In this document: piece by piece, positions 49,064-60,320 of the stretch | How positions within the stretch are numbered: the stretch's first letter is position 1 | Layout of the letters: each line of letters starts with the position of its first letter | The notes under the pieces: model-generated | What the model was told of the DNA's origin: nothing | Databases searched by the model: none | Seen by the model: only the letters and a program-made list of their open reading frames with translations | Translations under genes and position numbers: made by a program | Assembly (NCBI GenBank): GCA_008711295.1 | Contig: VUYV01000517.1 | Coordinates: 1 to 64,000, forward strand | Direction of reading: 5' to 3' | DNA length: 64,000 nt | From: Anarhynchus alexandrinus | Lineage: Eukaryota; Chordata; Aves; Charadriiformes; Charadriidae

Positions 49064-51639
49064 GTAGGAATATTAATAAAATATTTTATAATGTAGATGA
49101 GTTGTGCGTTATAAATCCGGCAATTGGATGTGCTGTGTTGCAGCAGTGGTGCCCCATGGTCAGGGGCACAGGTCGAAAGCTTCCCGAAGGTCTGTCCCGT
49201 GCACGCGTTCCTGGGTGCTGCCGGGAAGGACAGATGAGAGCCGCTTGCTCTCCCTTCTTCCCATAGAAGTCCTGCCAGCCGGCTGTGTGTATTGCCCTGC
49301 CAGCTCCAACACCGCACAACGACAGAGGTTCAGGACCCGGAGCTAAAGAAATATATTCTAAACTACTTGTGCAATTATATTATGGAAAAGAACCCGTTAT
49401 GTATTACAGGCAATAGAATTTTTATTATTGAAAATCAATGTAGTGAAAAGTTTTAAGTTGGTTATCAAACTTCTATCACGTTCTAGTTTTTACATTAACT
49501 ACAGAGATTTTTGAAGGTAAAATTAATTGTCAACAAATTTCACTTTAAAAAATAAATCTTATTTTACTATTAATCATAAATTTAGTAGGCTACTAAATAC
49601 TTAGTCTGTATTGCCTTTGAGGAAAAAGGGTGTCTAAGAACTCTAATTGCCAGTTTTGAGGGCAGAGAAGGACCAGCAATGCCCTTTGAGAAGGAGTAAT
49701 AGTTAACAGATGTGCGGGTGTCGGTGGCTGAGTACCAAACCTGCCTGCTCGGCGCAGGTCGTGCTGAAGTCTCCACCGCAGTGGCTGGAAAGCTAGTGGA
49801 CCGGAGTGACGGTTACCTTTTCTTCACAGTTAAATTTTTAACTTCAAGCTATTAATGTAGACTAATAGATCTGATTTTCTGATGAGTTTGATCTAAATTA
49901 TTTGTAAGAGAGAACTTGTGCTCTTTGGAAACACAAATTTATTGTTCCCAGTATTAAAAAAAACCAAACAACAAAACACCCAAACAAAAAAACAACAAAA
50001 CCCAAACAAAATTCCTTTAATTTATGAAGTATGGAACATAACATGACTACCACATTCACATTTGACAGATCCTTTAAAACGATGCGGTCGTACTTTGACA
50101 AGCAAGTTATATGCGTACCTTGCATTGCAGCTTTTAAAATTATACTGAGTTACACTGAGTGGTACAAGGAAGGTATTCTAAGTGTTCTTTTGCAAAAAGC
50201 AGTTCTGCGTTCATCTGGCAGGTAATGTGTTCTTCAGGAAATTCTTGTGGTTTTCTGAAGTTTACGCTCCACCACGGTTTCTTTCTAAGCGACTGAATGA
50301 TGAGAGCTATCCTGGAAAGAAAACACATTGACACCAGATCAAAGATGCACAGAAGTGATCCCAGGGCCAGACGAGAGGCATCCTGTTAATTTGGATGTAC
50401 TGCTGACTTGAAGTTACCAGCTGGAGTTGTTTAAACATAGCGGGCTAAAGATTCCTGTGGTGAGGCTTTCATTGGTACATTTTTCTTTAAAATACTAGAT
50501 GGAAATTGTTTTAAGCTCGAAAGGAAAATCGGGCTGTTTGGAACAGAGCTTTGACCAGGCTTTGATTAAAATCCGAAGCTTGAAAAGCCTTTTTCCTTCA
50601 GGTCAGAAAAAGCATTATTTTTTTTTTTTATTTTAGGATCTTGTCACATCTGTCTGGATTAGTGTGTGCAGAAGAAAGGATTTTCTCCCCTTGTTTTTAG
50701 AAATGCAGTGCTGCTGCATTTCTGAACACCAAGGGGAGTGTTAGGGTTGGGAGGGTTTTTGGTTTCATTTTTGGTTTGGGTTTTTTGTTTTGTTCTTTAA
50801 GCAAAGCTCTGGAGTTTCATGTGGGAATTGAATGTTACAGAAACCAAGTATTGGGAAAAATCAGTGAGTAATGCCTGGCTGGTGAAAGCCAGAGTAAGGA
50901 GGAGTGCAGGAGCCGCTTTTAAAAAGGACGTAATTAATCTATGCAGTGGATTCCAAAGATTTTGGCTTATTTTGTATTTGAAGATGTTGTGAAAAGTTTG
51001 AAAAGAAAGGTGTGCGTTCCATTGTGTGTTACATCCAGGACCTGTAAAGCTGTGTGCAGTTTAATAGTTTTCTCTCTTGTTCCAAAGGACCTTGCAAGAC
51101 ATTTCTCAGCGTTCGGAGGTGTGAAGGAAGGCAAAGAACGCTGGTCTCTGTAGAGCTTGGTTTTTGCTCGCTTCTCTCCCTGGTCCTTAAACTCCAAACA
51201 ATGGGAAATGGAAATTTTTTTAATTGTAGAGTTGTCCCATTTCATGGTCCTTCAGGTCCTTAATAACAACAACAGCTCTTAAAATTTATTGCTCTCTAAA
51301 GAACTGCGGAGGGAGTGAAAAAGCGTGCCAATGATGGAAGCTGACTGGAGAGAGCGTTAATGTGGAAACATCCGTCCTTCTAGCCGCCATTTCAGAGAGT
51401 GATGCAATCGTAAATTCAGATGCTTCTCTCAGCTTCGTGGGCACGTAGGTTTGATTTTTTTGCTGATGAAGTTTTGAAAGAGTCTTCCATTTTTTCTGAG
51501 CTTGAGAATATAGCAGGCAGCAGATGAGTGAGCACAGCTCAGCAGTGCCAGGCTGAACCCCCTTGGGAAGACTCCTGTGACCCTTCTCCCATGTGTACCC
51601 GGTTTAGGAGTAACGCCGAACTGCTAGAAGGTAGTAAAA

Positions 51640-51840
51640 CCTTAAGCTGCTGTCGCCGTTTCAGAATTGACTGCGTGAACGTGCTTGCAGACGTCCGCGG
51701 AGTGCGCGGGTGAGTCCCCCGTGCTGTGCATCCCGGGAGCCGGCGAGGGGAGACCCGGGGGCGGTGGGCTGCAGGTGGGCGCAGCGACTGCCGAAAGCTC
51801 CGCTTGGCCACGGAAGGCGAACGGGAAGAGGGTTAGGCTG
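51640..51840. other. Small CpG-rich islet with a splice-bounded segment, inside TANC1 intron
   Basis: CG dinucleotides cluster here. A segment at 51665-51709 is bounded by a strong acceptor (GCTGTCGCCGTTTCAG) and a strong GTGAGT donor. Spliced from the first coding exon it would give Glu-Leu-Thr-Ala then stop, so it cannot be an ordinary coding exon of TANC1. Confidence 0.35.
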
Positions 51841-54800
51841 AACTGCCGTAGCGTGTTCTTAAACTGAAGTAACCCCTGTTGTCCCCTGGGTTTGCTTGTG
51901 TATGACAGGAACGCCTGGAAGTCTGCGCGATTCAAAGCCGAGTGGAGCGATTCCTGTTCTGCTGAATAGAGTTTCTTCCTGTTTGTGCAGGAGCTCCATC
52001 TCAGCGCTTTCACATCTGCCGGCCTGGCGGAACCCGCCGGGGAATGGGTGGGGCTTTTGTCCTGGACTGAAGGCACAACTGTAGTGGTAAAAAGTCGGTA
52101 AAAGGGTTAAAGAACAGAAAGAAATTAGGACTGTTTTTGAAAAAAATAGCTTGTATGGATTTTAATGTTAGAATTTCCTCATTTGCCCTGACTTAGGGGC
52201 TCAAGAGCTGAAGATGTGCATAACATTTTTGAAATCCATCTGCTGAGTATGTTAAATACAATTTTTAATAACTTTTTTAGTTCAAGGTTATCCTGAAAAG
52301 GAGGGTTGCAAGAATTAGTGTTGATGCTTCTGGGAGAGAGACTGGAGTGCTACGCTGAAGGCTGGTAGAGGGTCTTTATATAAACAACTTCTGCCCTAAC
52401 CCGGTGGAAGACTGTCGTGTGGGAATCTCACTTTGGGATGGAAAAACGGCACCTTTGGCTGCTCTGGTAGCAGTGTGCTAGCGATACGTAGTTGGGCTCA
52501 GATCCTGCAGTTGCTTCAGCAATAATTCTTTCTTCTACAGTTGTTTTAATAAAATAGGTTTATTTAGATGTGCTGGGAGGCATTGGTAGAAGATGGCTGT
52601 TGTAGGTTTAGGTGGAATCTCAATGAAGCAAAATGTGTGTTCAGACGTGCACATACGTGGTTACGTATATGACTGTATATCAGTATGGGCAAACATACCT
52701 GAACATCCCTGAAAATGTGTGTTGGCAGTTTGTTGTTTATGCATAGACAGCTTTTCAAAACAAAACTTACTAAACTTACTCCTCAATGTGAATTTGACCA
52801 CAAGTTAGTTGATACGGTATTTAGGTAAACCGATGTGCCAAAGGAACAGAACTTGAAGCAAACCAGTTTTTTGACCCAGGCATCCAACTTTTTCCACATC
52901 CAGCTTTTTTACAGTTTTCTGCAACCTGTCTTTACACCCTTTCAGACGCAGTTATTTCTGATGTATGGAAGTAAGTATCTGTAAGTTGATTTTTGTTTTG
53001 TCTTGTCCCCCTTCCTTCCACTACAGTGGTGTATGTACTTGGTAAAGGACAGAACTTGAGGGGGGAAAAACCCACAGTCTGCACCTGTCACATTAAAGTA
53101 GCAGAAAACTATTTTGGGAATGTTTGGAACCAAGCAGGAAGAGGGCAAACAGGAGCATTAACTTTTGTGTCCTGGAAAGTAATCTGTGGTTTCATACTGT
53201 CTCAGGTACACTGAGCTGGAAACGTACAGCAATTACTCTCTCGGTTTCCCTTTGTTTCTCAAGGTTTTCATTCAGCCTCGGAAACGAAGTAAAAATTTGG
53301 TATTTCCTCCTCTTTTTCAGGTTGTTACCATCAAATAAATACTATCTCTTTAAACTCTGAAAGAGTCTCCAAGACCTTTAGAGGTTCCTTAGAAGGTGTC
53401 TTTCTAGTAAGAAGCGGCAGAGCTAGTCGGTGACTGGGAGCCTGTTAGCGTAACTCCCACCAGGACTTCTCCGTAGGACTTCTGCTGGGGCACACGGCTT
53501 CTTTCCTTGTTCTTTGCCTTTTGCCTTTGTTTCCTTAATGGACTTTATTTTCGAGATTTGAAATAATCTCATCTCTTTGTCTTTATTTCTATCCTGTGTT
53601 TCTTTCTAGCTGCCTCGGAAACTTCTCTCTGCTCTCTCTTCTGTGTTGTTTTCGTGGTTGATTGTGGTTGTATGTTGTCCAGTTTCTTTCCTTGAGGTTT
53701 TTAAATTCATCTCTGTAGCCACTGGGAGTCTCTCTGCCTCTGGCCTCCCTTGGAAGGAGCTGACCTTTTTTATTTTAGTGTAGCACAGAAACTTCCTATC
53801 TTAGTGACACAATTCAATAAATTGGAGCTAGAAGACCGTTCTTCGAACTCACGCTCTGGAGGGTTACCTGCGAGTCTTGTCTGGGTCCATGATGAGGTGA
53901 CAGTATAAAGAATATACTTCATAAGCTTCAGAATATAAACCAAAAGTACTTTTTAATGATGGTTGTTTTAGTAGAAGTTCTACTCACTACTCATTCTTAA
54001 ATGCTTAAAAATGCTTCAGAGAGAGATTTGTATTAGTATTTCCTGTTGGGTTTATATGCTGCCAGCTGCTTTGCAGTATGTTATTACGTTTGTTTTCTTT
54101 AACTGTCCTAAAGCCAGCAACTTGCCTGTGTTCTGGGGATCTGCATTTTTTGTTACTTAGTAAGCAAAAGACCGTTCAGTATAAAATACTTGTAATGTAT
54201 TTCAACTTGAAAAGAAAATCCTGTATATTGGATTTCTACAGAACATGCCCAATTATTTCAGATGGCTTTTTAGTCGCATGAGCGTTGTTGTTCTGTTGAC
54301 CCGATATCAGGCCTGAAGGAACATGAATAATGGAAGTATTGTGCTTAGTTTGCAGTGTTCTTCCTGCACTAAATCCCATCAGAAGTTTAACATCAGATGT
54401 AGTACACGGTACGCGTGAAAACTTCATTGATTTCGGTAGAAATTAGTGTGGTAAGTAGTTGGGACTTTTACATTTCCCAGCGTAAAGGCTTGTTAGACAT
54501 TTATGTAGTGCTTAAATAACGGGACAAATTATTATGTCAACAAAAAGATAACGTTTAGAATGTAATACTGTAGTGCTTTAAAGGTAAAGAATCTGGAGAA
54601 ATGAGATCAGTGTTTTTGATTTCTGGTTGATAAAATAAAAGGCATTGAAGTGCTTATGTACTCATATCCATCCTGCTTTCAGTGATTGTCTTCATATTCA
54701 GGTTTTTTTAATTTGGGCTACAAAAAAGTTCCATATTAACAATTTTTTCTTTGATCTTGTTTGATTTTCCTGTAGATCAGACTTAGTTTTTTACAATACT

Positions 54801-57399
54801 CTTTTGAAACTTTGTTTCCTTTGTTTTTCCTGCTCCTTGTATTCCAGTGTCTTTATATAAGTATCTTTGACCCAAATACGAGTGGACGAAGTTTTTGAAT
54901 GTTAGGATAGAATGGATGCTTTTATTTGTGCATTACGTTCTGCTGTAGATTGGCATATCTTAGTTATTTTGTTTATACGCCTTGCTGCTTAGCAGCATTT
55001 TATACTAAACAAGTTGGTCAAAATCTGTGAATTTGAAATTTCTTCCTTTTTTACATATGATCAGATACAATTAAGAAACTGAGATCGTGCTAGTATTCTG
55101 TTTGAAAAATAAAATGGCTTTCAGAGGCATGAGCTGTGATCGCTCGTGGGTGTTCTGCCATTCTTACTTTTCTTTCTCCCACTCCTGGCAGCACGGGCAG
55201 TTACAAGCCTGACGCACAGCAATACTGCAGCATTTGAACAATAAACGTAAGTGTGCTTAAATTCACTGACACAGGGCTTTTTTGCTAATGGCAACTAAAT
55301 TGGTACTTTAAAAGTGAAGTTGCTGTGCAAGAAGCCCTAATCTTTTGTTAACAGCCAGTTCTTAATCATTATTTCAAAATTCTTTTCGGAGTTCCTTCCC
55401 TGCCGCAGGAAAGGTTCGACTCTCGGCTGAACTTGTTTAGTTAAAGGCACAGCATTTAGCACCCAACAAAAGTCATCGGCTCCCTTAGCTCATCATTGGC
55501 TATTCGCTCATTTATAGTGGAGATTTGGGAATTGAGCAACTTTTAAACAACACATATATTTGAACCCCACCTTTCTTGCATTATGTCTCGTTAAACCTTT
55601 CTATCTGACTAATATAGTTGTAACCAAGCTGAGAGCATCAAGAGCTTCAGATACCCTTCTGGCAAATTCAAGGGCTTGAAACCATTGAATAAAATAGGTT
55701 TGCATTTTAAAACTAAATACGCAAATTCAGCTGGGTTTTCTGTCCAAACTCTCTATGATATTGGGCTTTGAATTGTAAGTGCAGAGGGACTTTGTGGTGC
55801 ATAAGCTGCCCATCCACTGGCTGGAACACTGAACTGGTACTGCAATACTTTCAAGCTTCACTTTGACTTTTTGTTGTTACTCTAAAAATATCTTGCAACA
55901 GAAGAAGCATTGTTTCATGCTTAAAATATGGAGCTGGTTTTGATTAATCTCTGTTGCTTTGCCTACTTTCTGTGGCTGTTGACAGTTATTTAAGAGTTTA
56001 AACTCCTTTTTTTTGCTGAGCAGTGAGTATTTCATGTAGTGAATGTCTTTTCCCAGAAGCTCATTCCAGTGACATATCCCATGTACACATAAATGAAAAA
56101 AAAAAAAAAAGATTCTGCCCTTGAAACACATAAATAGAAATTACTTCAGTGGTCCTCATAACCTCTATCACTCTGTTTTCTTTAAAAAAACTGGTTTTTT
56201 TTTAAGTAGGCTCTACAAGAGAATGTTAGTATTTTGTATGCTGAAAAAGTAATCCAGAGTTCAAAATTAAATGCCAGAAAGTGAGCAAATACTGTCAAGT
56301 ATGAGCATAGTTGGCAAAGATCGTCCATTCGGACCTTTTATTTTAATCTTTACTTAGTTTGTTTCTCACTCAGTGCACTTCACTGGTTCTGTTACTCAGG
56401 CTGTGATGAGTTTTCTTCCCGTTCCAGGCTAGTTTCTCCCTTTTCTGGTCTCTCTGGGGCATCAAGAGGCAGAGAATTGAATGTTGGCCTTCCCTAATGC
56501 GTGTGTTTGACACGACAGACGCCTGTTGGCTTATCCCTGGCGGCTAGCCGACCGACTGCTTCACTCGCCGTAGATTCTCCTTCGGCCCCTGGTGGGTGTT
56601 GGCAGTGGTGTGAGCGGTTGCCTTCTCCTGACCGCAACGAGCGGGTCACTTGGCTCCCTCTCTCCTCCTCGGTTGCTTTCTCAGGGAGCCGGACTGGCTG
56701 TGTGCGCACCTACGCACACGTAAGCATTTTCACTTTGAAAGAGACAGATCCTTTAAAGGGCAATTATCAGTGTTTTGCTATTAAAATAAAGCGCCGTATA
56801 CATGGTCACTGAACTGTGCTACAGTTCTGTCTGCAGTTGCTTGTCAGTTCTGTTGAAAAATAGGATGGGAATGGAACGTAGAAGAAAACTGTTTTTTAAG
56901 ATATCAAAACTACTGGTTTTGATAATCCTTAAACGGTTTCTTATTACTTAGACGTGGTGATGCCTCGTTCTGGGGAGTGCTCTCCAGCTGTATGGCGTTC
57001 CTCGTGCCGTACCGCTAATGTCTTTTTCCCACTCAGGATTTCCTTCTGAACTTGTCTGTAAAGTCTCATCTTTTCTTAACCCGTGTTAGGATGAAACACG
57101 CCCTGCCAAGCAGAATGACGTTTAATAAGACTGTCAGCAGCACCGTGTAAGCGCATCTGAATGCTGGACGTTCCTGTTGGCGGAGGCGGTCTGTCTTTTC
57201 GTGGTGCGGCGTGTGCGCGTCGGTGGGTAGTTTGCTGCTTGAGCTGTTCCTCGAACCTCTGCGGTTTCCCCCGCGGTACCGTGGGGTGCTTGGTGCGAAG
57301 AGGGCAGAAGCCCCATGTGAAGCGGCTGACAAAATAACCCGGCAGTAGTTACTGTCGTTACACTCTTCTCCACGCTGCCCGTGTCAGTGTGATTTCATT

Positions 57400-57860
57400 C
57401 CGTCTCAACTCAACCATTACACGTGCTCTAAACCAGCGAAGGATTACGCCTCTTGAGCTCACCTTTTCAGGCTTTCCTGGTAAAGGTTCTCCAGAGAGCG
57501 TTGCAAGAGTTCCCGCGATGGCTGTGTGCGCGGGAGGCGTCGCACAGCCCAGCGCCACGGCTGCCAGCGCTGTGTGCGGCCGGATTTTGAGTCTGCAGGG
57601 ATGGAGGGAGGCTCTGCCTCCCCGGGCAGCCCCTTCCGCTGCTCTGCCGCAGCCTGGCCGACGCGGCGCTGGCTCTGTCCCGCTGGAGGGGTCGGGGCAG
57701 CTGGGCAGAGCAGCGGCGCGCAGGCTGGGGCCGAGCCAGCCGCCGGGATTAGTGCTGGCTGTCCTCTCCTCTGTCGAGAACGCCCGCTGCTTGTCTTCGC
57801 CGGCTGTTGGTCTCCGAGGACTGTGGGCACAAGCCGGCACTGGCCTGGGGGGACACGTAG
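57400..57860. promoter_or_regulatory. CpG-rich islet within TANC1 intron (possible internal promoter)
   Basis: GC- and CG-rich sequence, densest at 57510-57760, 5.6-6 kb upstream of the next TANC1 coding exon. The long overlapping open frames on both strands are what GC-rich DNA gives by chance, and none resembles a known protein. It may be an alternative TANC1 promoter, an enhancer, or an unrecognised GC-rich repeat. Confidence 0.35.
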
Positions 57861-59699
57861 CCCTCCTAGACAGCGCTATTCACGTGCAAAGTTTGCGAGT
57901 GTGACATGGCAAAGTTTCTTTACTGCCGCTTTGCTTCCAGCTCGTGCCGGAGTAATCTGGTCAGAGCTGGGCTGTTACAGCCAAGTTCTCCTTGGTTTGG
58001 GAGGTGGTCTCGGTGCGCTTCACCCCGTGGTGCTCGTGAGGAACCTTCTTCAGCAAGAGGATCCTGTGGTGCTAACACGTCTTTTTGTTGGGTCTTTTTA
58101 AACATCTTAAGCAGAACTGCAGAATTTAAGATTTCTTCTGCTATAGCACAGTTTTATATCAGATAAATTTTTTAAGTGGGTTGGGAGTCTTTTGTTTCAC
58201 TTCAGTAAATAGGTTAGGGGAGCAAAAGACAGAATCGGCACTCTCAGAAATGGGTACTGAGAGAAGCCTGTGGAACCTCGTCGGTTCTGCAGTCGCTGTC
58301 AGTATTCAGTCTGAAGGAGTCTGCGTTTTCAAGCTTTCAGCTCTCACTCCTTTGAAGGTTGCGGTCCTATTCCTTCACATTAAAATAAGCTGAATTCCAA
58401 CATCTGCACCAAACTCCAGTTTACACGTATTTTGGTAGTTAGCACTTTCCTGGTTTCTAAGCAACTTAGGCTGAGTGAAGGATTGGATGTGTTTTATTAT
58501 GTTTAATACTGACATATACACTGTACAGGTTTTCATTTTACTTATCCTCTCTATTCAATAGAAGGATTAGTTTAATCTTAAAGTTCAAGTTCTCTTTTAG
58601 GATTTTAGGCGCTAAAAAAATCATTAATTTAGTCAGCCATCCTTGTATCTTTTTGTATCTTAAAGAAAAAAAAAAAGTAGTTTGTTAATCAGATTATGCC
58701 TTTCAGTTGCATCCCTAGGTGCAACTAAACTGGGATTTGATTTCCATTCCCAAAGCTTTTTGTGTGTGGTTTTTAAAGCTATTAAGTTGTTTCCATGGTT
58801 ACTTTGACCACTGCATAAGAACTCTGGTGTTGATTGATGCTTATGAAACTTTTTTGTCCAGAGGCTGCTTGGCAGTGGAAAACGTACAACTCTGAGGTTT
58901 TAAAAATAAGAAAGTGGTATTTCACAGGACCTTTCCTTATGTTTTAGTTTGACATTATTAAAAAACTTGTGAGAGCTCATCTTCCCTCTATTCCAGAAAT
59001 TGTGTTTGCCTGGTTTACGTTGGGGTAGAGATCAAGAAGTGTAATGTAAATTTAAAGTGTTGTTCTGGTAGCTAAAATATTTGCAATTACTAACCTTAGA
59101 GTTAGTAACAAATAATTCTGTGTGCATCAGTGCGTGGCATCTGGTTATGTTCCAGCATTGTACCAATTGTATTTTGACAGCTATTACTCGTGCATTTGTC
59201 TGGTATTGTTTCCCTAATACCAAGTGGTTGTGTGGGAAGCATAATGTATTACCTTCTGGATCCCGCAGCTTGTGTCTGTCGTGTCATATGTGTAGATCCA
59301 AGTATCTTACGGGACTTTTGCTGTAAGTTGGAGGAAATGTGTAGATTTGGTCATCAGCCCAATTTACACAAAATAGGAAATGCAGGGCAAGGATAAATCA
59401 CATACACAGGATAGATTCAGAGACTTAGGAAAGGATGATGTAAGCATATAAAATGAAGCTTGCCATCCCACATTGTCACGTGTGTAATTTAGCTGTAGCC
59501 AGCCATAAATAACATCACTCGTGTGGATTGGGAACCTCCCTCCGTGCCGTACTGTGAGAATCAAATTCTGTAGGTCCACTTAGAGAGCCCACAGGACCAA
59601 GAGACAGAGGTCATCTGCCTCTGATTTCATCCTGTAACTCGCACTGCGCTATAGACCCATGACAAAATCGCGTATGTCTGAGGCGAGTGCTTTAGTACT

Positions 59700-60320
59700 C
59701 AGTTGAGCCGGATTGTCCCTGTGGGAACTCGGTATCTCGCGGTGCGAACTCGGCACGAAGCAGCCGTTGCTCCTGCGGGGGCTCCGTTGTGCACGGGGAG
59801 GAGGGGTGAGCCTCACCCCAGCGTCGGTGAGAGCCAAGGTGTTTCCCAATCTCCTCCTACACGCGTACTTCCTTCTGTCCCCGCACCCCTTTTCTTCACC
59901 TCTTGCTGCCCTGTGGGGGTGAGTCTGATCACTCTGTTAGGGAGAAGGCCAGTGGGAAGAACAGCCCTGAGGAGGTGCGTAGGGAAGAGAGAAGACCAAG
60001 CACGCAGCTCTCTGCTTACCCTTACCAGCCTCTGGCTGGGTGTGGGCTTGGGCGCTTCTTCGGCCGAAAGTAGCTCTTGGTTACCATCCACAGACCACTG
60101 CTCTGGGAACAGCCCCCTGAGTCCACCTGAGGGGTTAGCGTTCAACCGCCACAGGTCTCCAGTAACTCTTTATTACTGTTCTTGGGTTGTGGGGGTCTAT
60201 GGGGAGTTGTCCGCCTGGTTGAAGACCTGGTTTGCGCCTGTGGCTGGGACAGAGTTTGGAGGGTTGTGGTGTATGAGCTCTGTTGGTTCCCCTTCTGTGC
60301 CTGTTCGTGTTTTTTGAGGT
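59700..60320. other. GC-richer unassigned block within TANC1 intron
   Basis: A block of balanced to GC-rich composition between AT-rich flanks, with an uninterrupted + frame of 204 codons (59703-60317). The frame has no recognisable domain, no convincing splice sites and unremarkable composition. A decayed LTR or another repeat is one explanation; I cannot identify it. Confidence 0.3.

Noticed and set aside
55405..55440. GGTTCGACTC resembling a tRNA T-arm
   Set aside because: No acceptor stem, D-arm or anticodon arm can be folded at tRNA spacing around it.
57358..58101. Overlapping frames of 160-191 codons on both strands
   Set aside because: They fall in a CG-rich islet with no recognisable domain, no splice context and equal frames on both strands.
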